Assembly: GCF_023273875.1 (NCBI RefSeq)
Contig: NZ_CP096882.1
Span: 4,216,001 to 4,280,000 of the forward strand
Reading direction: 5' to 3'
Origin: Pseudarthrobacter sp. SSS035
Lineage (GTDB): Bacteria; Actinomycetota; Actinomycetes; Actinomycetales; Micrococcaceae
DNA length: 64,000 nt
Each line of letters begins with the position of its first letter. The stretch's first letter is position 1. Positions 32,572 to 41,967 of this stretch are shown in pieces. Made by a program: the position numbers and the translations under genes. The notes under the pieces were generated by a model, which searched no databases, was not told the origin of the DNA, and saw only the letters and a list, made by a program, of their open reading frames with translations.

Positions 32572-35481
32572 TCAAAGTACGGAAGAGTAGGCCACGACGC
32601 CGCGGCGGATGAGTGATATTGCTTCTGCGCAAAGCCTGGAGACGCGCGGATCCAGGCCGGGAATCTTGGCGAGCTGGTCCAGGAGGTCGATGACCTGTTT
32701 GACCCAGCGGACGAAGTCGCCTGCCGCCAGGTCCGTGCCGTTGAGCACTTCCTGGAGGTGCCGTCCCTTGGCCCATTTGTACATCGGCCAGACAAGACCC
32801 AGCTCCGGTTCGGCAGTCAGCGGAAGCTTGTTGGCTTCTTCCACGTCCTCCAGGGCCGACCATTCCCGGATCACCACATCCACGGACGATTCAAGCGAGA
32901 CGCTGGGCATCCGGGGGCGGAGGCCCCTGTCCTCGCGTTTGGCCTGGTAGACCAGGACGCTGGCCAGGGCTGCTACTTCGACGGCGTCCAGGTCGTTGAG
33001 TGCGCCCAGCCGCAGTGCTTGCGAAATCAGCAGGTCCTTCTCGCCGTAGATCCGGCGGAGCCGCTGGCCGTCCGGGCTGATGGCCAGGCGCCCGTCAGCT
33101 CCTGCTTCCAGGTAGCCGTAGGCGGAAAGGACATCGCAGACGCGATCGAAGGTCTTGGCAATGGTGTTGGTCCGGCCCTGGATCTGCCGGACCAGGGCAT
33201 CCGTCTCCCGGCGCAGCTTCCACCAACGCTCAGACCAACGGGCGTGGTCTTCACGCTCGCTGCAGCCGTGGCAGGGGTGGGCCCGGAGCGCCTGGCGAAG
33301 CTCCGTGATGCGTTTCTCCTGATGGGGCAAAACGGACCCCAGGCCAAAATCAGTGCTGCGGCCCGGTGACGGCGGGCGGTTCTCCCGGAGTGCGTTCCGG
33401 GCCGACGATGCGAGGTCACGCCGGGACTTGGGGACCTTCGCATTGAACGACTTCGGGATCCGGATCCGGGTCAGGGGTGCGATGGGGCCCTCAAGGTCCT
33501 CGGTGCCGATCCGCCTGAGCTGGTTGTCGAGCGTCAGGATGGCCGGCCGCGGCTCCCTGCCGCTGTGGTCCGAGCTCAGCACAATGGCCGGCCCGGGCGC
33601 CCGCCCTCCCGGGACGTCCACCACGTCGCCGGGCATCAGCCGTGCCAGGGAGTCTTCATTCAGGGACTTGTGAGCCCGGGACTTGCTGCGCGAGGTGACG
33701 TTTTCGGCGTCGGACAGTTCACGGCGCAACCGGGCATACTCGGTGAAGTCTCCGAGGTGGCAGGTCATGGACTTCGCGTATCCGGCGAGGGATTCTTCGC
33801 GGCTGCGTACCTGCTTGGCAAGTCCGACGACGGACCGGTCAGCCTGGAACTGCGCGAAGGAGGATTCAAGGATTTCCCGCGCACGCGCGCGGCCAAACTG
33901 CGCCAGCAGGTTGATGCTCATGTTGTACGTCGGCCGGAAGCTCGAGTTCAGTGGATACGTACGGCGCGAGGCGAGGCCGGCAACGGCTGTAGGGTCCGTG
34001 CCCGGCTGCCAGAGGACAACGGCGTGGCCTTCGACGTCGATGCCACGGCGGCCCGCGCGGCCGGTCAGCTGGGTGTACTCCCCCGCGGTGATGTCCACAT
34101 GGGCTTCTCCGTTGAACTTGTCGAGCTTTTCCAGGACCACGGAGCGGGCCGGCATGTTAACGCCCAGGGCCAGCGTTTCCGTGGCGAACACGGCCTTGAC
34201 CAGGCCCTCGACGAAAAGTTTCTCCACGACTTCCTTGAAGGTAGGAAGCATGCCGGCGTGGTGTGCCGCGAAGCCACGCAGCAGTCCGTCCCGCCACGTC
34301 CAGAAGCCCAAGACATCCAAGTCATCGGACGGAATGTCCTGCCCGGCCTCGTCGACGCGCTGGGCGATGATCTGCTGCTCCTTCTCGGTGGTCAGCCAGA
34401 GTCCGGACGAGACACATTGGGCAACGGCGGCGTCGCAGCCTGCCCGCGAGAAAATAAACGTGATGGCGGGCAACAGGTCCTGCCGGTCCAGGCTGGCAAT
34501 TACTTGGGGCCGGCTGGCCTTCCGGACAGCGCCGGGCTGGGCTCCCTGCCTTGGGCGGTCCTCTGTCCGTTGCCGGTGCTGGCGGCGCTGACTTCGTCCG
34601 CCGTGGCCGAACCGTCCGGCGAAACTTTGCTGGCCTTCGGTGCGGGCCATCCTGAGCAGGTCCGGATTGACTTCGAAACCCTGGCCCTCGGCGGCATTGG
34701 TGGCTGCCGGGAGCCGTTCCCGGACCGGCAGTGGAGCTCCGGTCTCCGCGTCAGCAGGCGGGGCGATTTCGTCGAAGGTGGTTTCCCCGGCGAACAGGTC
34801 CACGATGTCCCGGCCCACCATAACGTGCTGCCACAGGGGAACCGGCCGGTGCTCGGAGACAATGATGTCGGTGTCCCCGCGCACCGTGTCCAGCCACGCA
34901 CCGAATTCTTCCGCGTTGGAAACGGTGGCGCTGAGGGAAGCCACCTGGACTTCGCTGGGGAGGTGGATGATGACTTCCTCCCAGACGGCGCCACGGAAGC
35001 GGTCCGCGAGGTAGTGGACTTCGTCCATGACCACAAAACCGAGGTCATCCAGGGTGTCCGAGTCCGCGTAGAGCATGTTCCGGAGGACTTCCGTGGTCAT
35101 GACCACCACGGGGGCGTCGCCGTTGATGCTGGTGTCGCCGGTCAGGAGACCGACGTTTTCCACCCCGTACTTTTCGGAGAGTTCCGTGAATTTTTGGTTG
35201 CTCAGAGCCTTGATCGGGGTCGTGTAGAAGGCCTTGAGGTTTCGTTCCAACGCGAGATAGATGGCAAATTCGCCCACGATGGTTTTACCGGCACCAGTGG
35301 GGGCAGCCACCAGCACTCCCTTGCCCTCCTGGAGGGACCGGCAGGCGAGGCGCTGGAATTCGTCAAGTTCAAAATCAAGGGTGCGGACAAACCCGCCGAG
35401 GTAGGTGCCCGCTTCGGCCGTGCGTTCCGCGCTGGCCCGGTAGCTTTCAGAGGGCGAGAGTGGCCCGGAAATAGAGGACAT
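32572..35481 (-). CDS. helY: Ski2-like DEAD/DEAH-box RNA helicase
   Basis: 969 residues. Helicase motifs in order: APTGAGKT (I), TTPIKALSNQK (Ia), TGDTSING, DEVHYLADRFRG (II), SLSATVSNAEEFG (III), ETLALGVNMPARSVV (V) and QLTGRAGRRGID (VI). A C-terminal ratchet/DSHCT-like domain ends the protein (about 800-969). It belongs to the HelY branch known in actinobacteria and probably works in RNA processing or decay. An Arg/Gln-rich insert lies between motifs III and IV (GGRSQRRQHRQRTEDRPRQG). TAGGCT at 35493-35488 lies 6 bases before the ATG, so this gene may have its own leaderless promoter inside the run. Confidence 0.92.
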   Translation of the reverse strand: MSSISGPLSPSESYRASAERTAEAGTYLGGFVRTLDFELDEFQRLACRSLQEGKGVLVAAPTGAGKTIVGEFAIYLALERNLKAFYTTPIKALSNQKFTELSEKYGVENVGLLTGDTSINGDAPVVVMTTEVLRNMLYADSDTLDDLGFVVMDEVHYLADRFRGAVWEEVIIHLPSEVQVASLSATVSNAEEFGAWLDTVRGDTDIIVSEHRPVPLWQHVMVGRDIVDLFAGETTFDEIAPPADAETGAPLPVRERLPAATNAAEGQGFEVNPDLLRMARTEGQQSFAGRFGHGGRSQRRQHRQRTEDRPRQGAQPGAVRKASRPQVIASLDRQDLLPAITFIFSRAGCDAAVAQCVSSGLWLTTEKEQQIIAQRVDEAGQDIPSDDLDVLGFWTWRDGLLRGFAAHHAGMLPTFKEVVEKLFVEGLVKAVFATETLALGVNMPARSVVLEKLDKFNGEAHVDITAGEYTQLTGRAGRRGIDVEGHAVVLWQPGTDPTAVAGLASRRTYPLNSSFRPTYNMSINLLAQFGRARAREILESSFAQFQADRSVVGLAKQVRSREESLAGYAKSMTCHLGDFTEYARLRRELSDAENVTSRSKSRAHKSLNEDSLARLMPGDVVDVPGGRAPGPAIVLSSDHSGREPRPAILTLDNQLRRIGTEDLEGPIAPLTRIRIPKSFNAKVPKSRRDLASSARNALRENRPPSPGRSTDFGLGSVLPHQEKRITELRQALRAHPCHGCSEREDHARWSERWWKLRRETDALVRQIQGRTNTIAKTFDRVCDVLSAYGYLEAGADGRLAISPDGQRLRRIYGEKDLLISQALRLGALNDLDAVEVAALASVLVYQAKREDRGLRPRMPSVSLESSVDVVIREWSALEDVEEANKLPLTAEPELGLVWPMYKWAKGRHLQEVLNGTDLAAGDFVRWVKQVIDLLDQLAKIPGLDPRVSRLCAEAISLIRRGVVAYSSVL

Positions 35482-35505
35482 GCCTCAAGCCTAGTGCGCC
35501 ACACG

Positions 35506-36342
35506 CTACAGGTTCTTCAGTTCGTTGCCGGGCGTCGCGATGTCGGCTGTCGCGTCCGTCTCAGCAGCCTGTTTCGCCACGCGCTTGTCGCGGCGCTTGT
35601 CGTTGAAGATACACAGCCCGATCGCCGCGAAGAACAGGATCAGCAGCGGCGCAGCAAGCAGGAACATGGACAGCGCGTCCGTGCCTGGTGCAGCCAGTGC
35701 CGCCAGGACAAAGACCAGGAAGACGATGATCCGCCAGGCTTTGAGGATGGTCCGGCCCCTGACCACACCGGCCATGTTGATGCCGACCAGGATCACGGGG
35801 ACCAGGAACGAGATCCCAAGGATCAGCAACATCTGGGTGGCAAACGTCAGGTAGTCGGTGGCCGAGATGTTGTTGGCGCCGGTGGCTGGTGTGAACTGCA
35901 GCAGCGCCCTTACCACGGTGGGGAACACGAGCCAGGCTACAAACACACCGGCCAGGAACAGCGGCACAGCGGCCGCCATGAAGCCGAGCGTGTAGCCGCG
36001 TTCCTTCTTGGTCAGACCCGGGGTGATAAAAGCCCACACCTGATAGATCCAGACAGGGCTGGAGATAACCAGCCCTATCTGGATGGCAATCTGGATCTTG
36101 AACGCAAAAGGATCCGCGATGGTCGCGAAGTTCAGGACCGCGGTGCGCCCAGTATCCCGGGCAATGGAAATCAGCGGGTCCGACAGGCTGGCCACGACTG
36201 GATCGTAAAGGAACCAGCCACCCACGCCGGCAACCAGTACGGCGATCGCCGACTTGATCAGCCGGTTCTTCAGCTCTTTGAGGTGGTCCCAAAGAGCCAT
36301 CCGCCCCTCAGGGTTGGACTTACGGCCCCGCGTCAGTGCCAC
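35506..36342 (-). CDS. tatC: Sec-independent translocase subunit TatC
   Basis: 278 residues with six membrane helices and the N-terminal signature LWDHLKELKNRLIKSAIAVL. FITPGLTKKERGY is the conserved cytosolic/periplasmic loop that helps recognise twin-arginine signals. It forms the substrate receptor with TatA/B for export of folded proteins. The C-terminal tail is charged. GTG start, 6 bases after the tatA stop. Confidence 0.95.
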   Translation of the reverse strand: MALTRGRKSNPEGRMALWDHLKELKNRLIKSAIAVLVAGVGGWFLYDPVVASLSDPLISIARDTGRTAVLNFATIADPFAFKIQIAIQIGLVISSPVWIYQVWAFITPGLTKKERGYTLGFMAAAVPLFLAGVFVAWLVFPTVVRALLQFTPATGANNISATDYLTFATQMLLILGISFLVPVILVGINMAGVVRGRTILKAWRIIVFLVFVLAALAAPGTDALSMFLLAAPLLILFFAAIGLCIFNDKRRDKRVAKQAAETDATADIATPGNELKNL

Positions 36343-36348
36343 TTCGGG

Positions 36349-36624
36349 TTAGGCGCGGGTCGACGGCGGAACGTCAGTGCCGTCGGTCGGCTCACCGGGC
36401 TTCGCCGGCGGGTGGTTAACGACCTTGCCTTCCACCGGGCCGGAAGCCGTGTCGGTGGAGTCGGTCTTGCCGTCGTTCTTCATTTCCTTGACCTCGGACT
36501 TGATGATCCGCATGGACTGGCCAAGGCTGCGGGCCATGGCAGGGAGTTTGGGCGCGGCGAAAAGCAGCAGCGCAACGACGATGATAATGACAATTGGCCA
36601 CGGGCCATCAAAGAGTCTTCCCAC
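36349..36624 (-). CDS. tatA: Twin-arginine translocase subunit TatA
   Basis: 91 residues: one membrane helix (WPIVIIIVVALLLFAAPKLPAMARSLG), the FAAPKLP hinge (an FGPKLP variant), an amphipathic helix, then a polar Pro/Ser/Thr-rich tail. Forms the pore with TatC. GTG start. The pair tatA-tatC downstream of pafBC is the usual actinobacterial arrangement. Confidence 0.93.
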   Translation of the reverse strand: MGRLFDGPWPIVIIIVVALLLFAAPKLPAMARSLGQSMRIIKSEVKEMKNDGKTDSTDTASGPVEGKVVNHPPAKPGEPTDGTDVPPSTRA

Positions 36625-36656
36625 GGGAAATCCTTTCCTCTAACAACATCCTACGT

Positions 36657-37010
36657 CTAACTGAGATTGAGATCGCGAAGCGACTGGGGCTGGCCCCGGT
36701 CGTGCTTACGCTGGACGCGCCTCTGGCGGCGGCCCTCCCGGCGGGATGACTTGGATGCGTCGTAATCATGACGCATCCGGGCCGGTGAGGCAAAAACAGC
36801 CGCACCGGGCTGAGCCGACCCTGGCGGCTGGGAGCCGTCATCGACGGTGGCCGCTGCCGGCGCCAGGTGTGCCACTTTGGCTCCGGCGGCGCCCAGGTCC
36901 TTCATTACCGCCATGAACTGGCGGTACAGCCGGATGCCCAGGAGGACATAAAAGAGCAGGGAGAGCGCAATAAGCGCAATCCAGATCAGGATCCAGGACC
37001 ACCAAGGCAT
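36657..37010 (-). CDS. Small single-helix membrane protein, conserved position
   Basis: 117 residues from ATG 37010. One hydrophobic helix (SWILIWIALIALSLLFYVLLG), an Ala-rich middle and a strongly basic C-terminus (KSSRREGRRQRRVQRKHDRG). It lies between pafBC (10 bases upstream) and tatA (32 bases downstream) in one operon. No function known; the location suggests a link to export or membrane assembly, which is inference. Confidence 0.75.
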   Translation of the reverse strand: MPWWSWILIWIALIALSLLFYVLLGIRLYRQFMAVMKDLGAAGAKVAHLAPAAATVDDGSQPPGSAQPGAAVFASPARMRHDYDASKSSRREGRRQRRVQRKHDRGQPQSLRDLNLS

Positions 37011-37020
37011 GCTGAAGAGT

Positions 37021-39006
37021 CTAGCCGCCGTACCGGGCCAGGGCCGCCTCGATCCAGTCCAGCGCTGCCGCCCCCAGCTCGGCAGGTTCGAGGATCCGGG
37101 CGGCCCCGCCGTGCTGGGCCACGAACATGGGAAGCCAGGCAGTGCTGCCGAACCGGATCTCGGCCACGAGGCCGCCGTCGGGAAGGGGCGCCACACGTTC
37201 GGCGTAATAATCGTCCGCCAAGCCGGCGCCCTGCCTGGTGAGCTGTACGAGGACCGTGGTGTCGTCGTCGTTGGGCGTGAACAGCTTGGCCGGAAAGCTT
37301 TCCCCGGCCCGGACGTGCGTGGAGGCGGGATTTCCGTTCGTGTGGACCTCCTGCACCCGGTCCAGCCTGAAGTTCCGCAGCCCCTGGGCTGAATGGCAGT
37401 AGGCCTCGAAGTACCAGGTGTTGTCCAGGGAATACAGGCGGAGCGGATCCACGTCCCGTTCGGAGACCTGGTCGCGCTGGGCGGAGAAGTACACGAGCCG
37501 CAGCTGCAACCGCTCCTGGATTGCACCACGGACAACGTCAAGGACGGCCGAATCCGAGGGTCCCACCTCCGGACCGGCAAGCGAACCGGCCCGCAGCCCC
37601 TCTTCGCCGGCCGCTGCCATCAGTTTGAGGGTCACCGACTCCAGGGCACCTCCTTCGGCAAGTTCGGGAAGCCCATTGAGCGTCTCGAGCCCGGTCAGCA
37701 GCGCGCAGGCCTCGTCCACAGTGAACCGGACCGGCCTCTTGAGATCCAGGTCCTGGGTGATGTAAACGTGGCCTTCCTCCCAATGGATGTCCAGGAGGTC
37801 GTCTGGGTATCCCTCGGGAAGTCCGGAGCAGATGAGGATCCGCAGGTCGTTTTCCAGCTCCGCGGGCGTGACACCGAAGCGGGCTGCGACGTCCTGGATG
37901 TGCAGGCCCTGGTTGTGGACCAGGAACGGCACCAGCTGCAGCATGCGCTTGAGCTGGTCCTCAGAGGTGCGTTTGCGGACGGCGCGGCCCCGCGGTGCGT
38001 CCGCAAACAGATAGGCAGGGCTGGGAGCGGCGCAGAAGGCGGCCGCGTTGCGCAGCCGGTGCCGCACGGCTGCCACCAGCTCGTCGGGAGCATGTGCCAC
38101 AGCGTCCGGGCCATAGGATGCGAACTCCTCGGCCAGCACCTCAGCGTCCCTGAAGTTGACCTGCAGCCGTTCGTAGCCGGCGTCGGGCGTTCCCGCACTC
38201 CCGTCGGCAACCGGCGTGGCGCGCCGGCGCAGGCCAAGGAGGCGCCCCTCCCGGACGTCCACGACGGCGGTCCGGAGCGGGAGCTCCGGAAGCCGGGACA
38301 GTTCTGCGCGGACATTGAAGTTCGGCGGCGCCGGGTAGGTTTCCTTCTCCAGCACCGTGACGGGGCCCGTGAACCGGGAGAGCCGGAAGTGGCGCGGTTC
38401 CTTGCGCGAGCGGTCGTAGCCGGTCAGATACCACTGGCCGAAGCGGCTGCCGAGGCCCCACGGCTCCACCGTCCGTTGCTCTTCCTTGCCGGTGGTGCCT
38501 GCCAGGTAGGGAAAGCTGACGGGGTGCTGGGCGTGCATGGCAGCCACCACATCATCAAAGGCCTGGCCCGCCGGCCGGATCCGCGGCTGGACACCAACCG
38601 GAAGTTCGACGTCGGACACGGCGCCGGAGGCCTGGAGCTTGCGGAGGGCGCTGGCAGCGGCGGTTCCCAGGGCGGCACGCTCCCACAACTGGGACGCCAG
38701 GAGGAGGACGGTCCACTCCCCCGGGCTGAGCTGGACATCAGGCAGGCGGTTCGATTCCTTGCCGATGCGGTAGCGGGTGGTGGCCGGATCATCTTCGCTC
38801 CAGCCGAGATCCGTGACGGTCTCCACATCGAAGCCGAACTGCCGGAGGTCATTCTTGTCCCGCTCAAACATCCTGCCGAAGGCCACGTCGTTGCCGGACG
38901 TGTCATGGTAGACCTTCGCCCGCAACTCGGCCCGGCGCAGGCCGTATTTGGTGTTCAGCAGGGCTATCAGGAGGTTCAGCAGGCGTTCACTACGGGAGAC
39001 GGACAC
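37021..39006 (-). CDS. pafBC: Fused PafB-PafC WYL-domain DNA-damage regulator
   Basis: 661 residues from GTG 39006 containing two tandem copies of the winged-helix plus WYL plus WCX layout: first copy SERLLNLLIALL through the WYL region FGQWYLTGYDRSRKEPRHFRLSR (about 215), second copy QLKRMLQLVPFLVHNQG through YSLDNTWYFEAYCHSAQGLRNFRLDR (about 570). In mycobacteria PafB and PafC are separate; in Arthrobacter-type genomes they are naturally fused. The protein activates LexA/RecA-independent DNA-damage genes. No good ribosome binding site, and the start is chosen from domain alignment. Its place near the Pup ligase operon is conserved though its role is not proteasomal. Confidence 0.93.
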   Translation of the reverse strand: MSVSRSERLLNLLIALLNTKYGLRRAELRAKVYHDTSGNDVAFGRMFERDKNDLRQFGFDVETVTDLGWSEDDPATTRYRIGKESNRLPDVQLSPGEWTVLLLASQLWERAALGTAAASALRKLQASGAVSDVELPVGVQPRIRPAGQAFDDVVAAMHAQHPVSFPYLAGTTGKEEQRTVEPWGLGSRFGQWYLTGYDRSRKEPRHFRLSRFTGPVTVLEKETYPAPPNFNVRAELSRLPELPLRTAVVDVREGRLLGLRRRATPVADGSAGTPDAGYERLQVNFRDAEVLAEEFASYGPDAVAHAPDELVAAVRHRLRNAAAFCAAPSPAYLFADAPRGRAVRKRTSEDQLKRMLQLVPFLVHNQGLHIQDVAARFGVTPAELENDLRILICSGLPEGYPDDLLDIHWEEGHVYITQDLDLKRPVRFTVDEACALLTGLETLNGLPELAEGGALESVTLKLMAAAGEEGLRAGSLAGPEVGPSDSAVLDVVRGAIQERLQLRLVYFSAQRDQVSERDVDPLRLYSLDNTWYFEAYCHSAQGLRNFRLDRVQEVHTNGNPASTHVRAGESFPAKLFTPNDDDTTVLVQLTRQGAGLADDYYAERVAPLPDGGLVAEIRFGSTAWLPMFVAQHGGAARILEPAELGAAALDWIEAALARYGG

Positions 39007-39112
39007 GCTGGCTACGTTACTAAACTCCTCCGCGGAAAGCAGAAAGCGCGGCAACCAACAGGAAAACAAAACCCTGATTGTTACCGCGCCTTCCGGCGTT
39101 ACGATGCTTCGG

Positions 39113-39508
39113 TCAGCGGACGCCCACGAGGTCCACCACGAAGATCAGCGCTTCGTTGGGGCCAATGGCTCCGCCGGCCCCGCGGGAGCCGTACGCCAGT
39201 TCGGAAGGAATCTCCAGGCGACGGCGGCCGCCCACCTTCATGCCCAGCAAGCCCTGGTCCCAGCCCTGGATGACCTGGCCCACGCCCACACGGAAGTCCA
39301 ACGGGGCGCCGCGGCCCCAGGAAGCGTCGAACTCTTCGCCGGTGGACCAGGCCACACCGACGTAGTGGGTGGAGACAGTGTCGCCCTTTTTGGCCTCAGC
39401 ACCGTCCCCCTCGATGAGGTCGGTGATAACCAATTCGGTGGGGACATCGCCTTGCGGGAAGTCAATTTCCGGCTTCTGGCGGTCGAAATCGCGCTGACCA
39501 AATGACAT
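39113..39508 (-). CDS. FKBP-type peptidyl-prolyl isomerase, cytoplasmic
   Basis: 131 residues, a single FKBP domain with no signal peptide. Active-site pattern: VSTHYVGVAWSTGEEFDASWGRGAPLDF, VIQGWDQGLLGMKVGGRRRLEIPSELAYG and EALIFVVDLVGV. Catalyses cis-trans isomerisation of prolyl bonds. It follows a lipoprotein FKBP gene by 41 bases in the same run. Confidence 0.93.
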   Translation of the reverse strand: MSFGQRDFDRQKPEIDFPQGDVPTELVITDLIEGDGAEAKKGDTVSTHYVGVAWSTGEEFDASWGRGAPLDFRVGVGQVIQGWDQGLLGMKVGGRRRLEIPSELAYGSRGAGGAIGPNEALIFVVDLVGVR

Positions 39509-39549
39509 GGTTGCTCCTTTGATAATTTGGGTGGGTGATGTGTTGCTGT

Positions 39550-40491
39550 TTACTTGACGCCGAGGATGTCCACAACGAAGACAAGGTCACCCTTGGCTTC
39601 GCCCTGGCCGGCATCACCATACGCGAGGTCCTTGGGGACCACCAGAAGGACCCTGGAGCCCACCGTCTTTCCCGCCAGTCCCTGGGTCCAGCCCGGAATA
39701 ACGCCGGTCAACGGGAAGCTGGCCGGCTCGCCGCGGTCAAAGCTTGAATCAAATTTAGTGCCGCCCACGAGGTTCACGCCAACATAGTTGACGGTCAACG
39801 TGTCGGTTTCCTTTACCTCCGCGCCGGTGCCCTTGATCAGGTCCTGGGCCACGAGTGCTGTGGGCGCGGCGATTCCGTCAACGGAGATCTCCGGCACGCC
39901 CTGGTCGTTGTCCTTCACGGTCGGCAGGCCGGCGGGCGGGGTGACAGTCTCGCCTTCGGGCTTTGCGAGCGGAGCGACGGTCTGCGGTGCGTCCTTGGTG
40001 GAGAGCACCTTGATCAGGAGAAGCTGCGTTGGCTGGGCGGGGGCGCCTTCAGCGGTTGCGGCCTGGCCCGGGATGGCCAGGGCAAGGCTCGAGCCGACCT
40101 TGGAGCCAACAAACGCGCTGTAGATAAGCGGGCTTCCGGTCTTCAGTTCCTCGTTCAGCTGCAGGGGTTCGGGCTCGCCGGGGAAAGTGTCCTCCAGCGT
40201 GGAACCGTCCGCACCGCTGAGCGCGAGGATGGAGATGTTTGCGATCTGGTTCTCTTTGACCCGGTCACCGTCACCTTCGGCGACCACCTTGATGGTGGGT
40301 TCGGTGACTTCGAGGGGCTTGGAGAACTCGACACCGGGAGCCTTCTTGTCCCCGTTGTCCGTCAGTTTCAGGGAGTCGAACTTGGCAGTGTCACCGGCAG
40401 ACTGGCTGGTGGGTTCCGGTGCTGCGGGCGAACCGCCACAAGCGGTAAGCAGCAGCAGGCCGGGGATCAGGATTGCTAGGAGTCGGCGCAC
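39550..40491 (-). CDS. FKBP-type peptidyl-prolyl isomerase, lipoprotein
   Basis: 313 residues from GTG 40491. A lipobox LLLTACGG follows the N-terminal hydrophobic segment, so it is exported and lipid-anchored. The middle (about 80-190) resembles a decayed FKBP-like domain; the C-terminal FKBP domain is complete (LTVNYVGVNLVGGTKFDSSFDRGEPASFPL, VIPGWTQGLAGKTVGSRVLLVVPKDLAYG). It probably assists folding of exported proteins. Confidence 0.9.
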   Translation of the reverse strand: MRRLLAILIPGLLLLTACGGSPAAPEPTSQSAGDTAKFDSLKLTDNGDKKAPGVEFSKPLEVTEPTIKVVAEGDGDRVKENQIANISILALSGADGSTLEDTFPGEPEPLQLNEELKTGSPLIYSAFVGSKVGSSLALAIPGQAATAEGAPAQPTQLLLIKVLSTKDAPQTVAPLAKPEGETVTPPAGLPTVKDNDQGVPEISVDGIAAPTALVAQDLIKGTGAEVKETDTLTVNYVGVNLVGGTKFDSSFDRGEPASFPLTGVIPGWTQGLAGKTVGSRVLLVVPKDLAYGDAGQGEAKGDLVFVVDILGVK

Positions 40492-40601
40492 GTAAGAGAA
40501 CTTTCGTCGGGGCAGGGTGGACGCGGAACCGGAATCAGGCGCCCGGCACCGCTGCAAGGCCAAGGAACGGCCCCATCAAGGATAGCCCGTGAACCTGAAC
40601 G

Positions 40602-41966
40602 TCAGCCCATAGAGCCCAGCAGGGCATCCACCCTCTCATCGACGCTTCGGAAAGGATCCTTGCACAGGATGGTCTGGTGCGCGCGGTCGTTCAGCTTCAG
40701 GTGCACCCAATCAACCGTGTAATCCCTGCCCAGTTCCTGGGCGCGCCGGACGAAATCGCCCCTCAGCTTGGCCCGCGTGGATTGCGGCGGCACGTCCACG
40801 GCGTCTTTGATCACGGTATCGTCCACAACCCGCCGAACCGCACCCCGGGACTGCAGGATGTAGTACAGCCCGCGGCTCCGCGAAATGTCATGGTACGTAA
40901 GATCGAGCTGGGCAATCCTGGGCGCGTCCAGGCCCAGGCCGTGCCGCTGCCGGTAGTTGTCCATCAGTTTTTTCTTGATGGCCCAGTCGATTTCCGTGTC
41001 GATGGTGCTGGTGTCACCGCTCTCGATGGCGTTCAGGGTCCGTTGCCAAAGATCAAGGATGAACGGTACGTGGGGATTGTGGGCCCCTTGCTCCTGAACA
41101 AAGGCCGTGACCTTGGTGAGGTACTCCTGCTGGATCTCCAGGGCCGTGAGCTGGCGGCCGTTGGCCAGACGGACCAGCGCCCTTCCACTGAGGTCGTGGG
41201 AAATCTCGCGGATGCTGCGGATGGGGTTTTCCATCCTCATGTCGCGCATGATCACTCCCGCCTCAATCATGCGCAGGATGAGGTCCACGGTGCCAACCTT
41301 GAGCAGGGCTGTGGTTTCGGACATGTTGGAGTCGCCCACAATGACATGGAGCCGGCGGAAGAATTCGGCGTCGGCGTGCGGTTCATCGCGGGTGTTGATG
41401 ATGGGCCGCGACCGGGTGGTGGCGGAGGAGACGCCCTCCCAGATGTGGTCTGCCCGCTGGGAAAACGCGTACGTGGCCCCGTGCGGAGTCTTCAGGATTT
41501 TCCCTGCGCCGGCGATCAGCTGGCGGGTCACCAGGAAGGGAATCAGGATCTCCGCGAGCCGGGAGAATTCGCCGCGGCGCGGGATGAGGTAGTTTTCATG
41601 GCTGCCGTAGGAGTTGCCGGCCGAATCGGTGTTGTTTTTGAACAGGTAGACCGTGCCGTTGAATCCTTCCGCGGCCAGCCTTGCCTGTGCCTCGTCCACG
41701 AGATCGTCCAGAATCAGCTCACCCGCGCGGTCGTGCGCAATGAGCTGGGCCAGGTCATCACATTCGGCCGTGGCGTACTCAGGGTGTGAGCCGACGTCGA
41801 GGTACAACCGGGAGCCGTTGGTCAGGAACACGTTGGATGACCGTCCCCAGCTGACCACCTTGCGGAACAGGTACCGGGCCACTTCTTCCGGGGCCAACGG
41901 CCTCGAATCGGGGCTCGAATACGAGATTCCGAACTCGGTCTCGATACCGAAGATTCTCTTGTCCAT
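40602..41966 (-). CDS. pafA: Pup-protein ligase PafA
   Basis: 454 residues. A glutamine-synthetase-like carboxylate-amine ligase that joins the C-terminal Glu of deamidated Pup to lysines of target proteins. Nucleotide/Mg-binding signature GIETEFGISY at 6-15; LYLDVGSHPEYATAECDD, LFKNNTDSAGNSYGSHENYL and IINTRDEPHADAEFFRRLHVIVGDSN are the shared PafA/Dop core motifs. Start ATG 41966, preceded by GAGGAGG; the longer frame overlaps prcA. Shorter than Dop because it lacks the Dop loop. It follows prcA by one base. Confidence 0.97.
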   Translation of the reverse strand: MDKRIFGIETEFGISYSSPDSRPLAPEEVARYLFRKVVSWGRSSNVFLTNGSRLYLDVGSHPEYATAECDDLAQLIAHDRAGELILDDLVDEAQARLAAEGFNGTVYLFKNNTDSAGNSYGSHENYLIPRRGEFSRLAEILIPFLVTRQLIAGAGKILKTPHGATYAFSQRADHIWEGVSSATTRSRPIINTRDEPHADAEFFRRLHVIVGDSNMSETTALLKVGTVDLILRMIEAGVIMRDMRMENPIRSIREISHDLSGRALVRLANGRQLTALEIQQEYLTKVTAFVQEQGAHNPHVPFILDLWQRTLNAIESGDTSTIDTEIDWAIKKKLMDNYRQRHGLGLDAPRIAQLDLTYHDISRSRGLYYILQSRGAVRRVVDDTVIKDAVDVPPQSTRAKLRGDFVRRAQELGRDYTVDWVHLKLNDRAHQTILCKDPFRSVDERVDALLGSMG

Positions 41967-41967
41967 C

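Noticed and set aside
33565..36660. A 1031-residue plus-strand frame
   Set aside because: It is antisense to the helicase, tatC and tatA, all of which have clear motifs. Long shadow frames are common at high G+C.
37393..39273. A 626-residue plus-strand frame
   Set aside because: Antisense to pafBC, which has two clear WYL domains. The plus-strand product has no motif.
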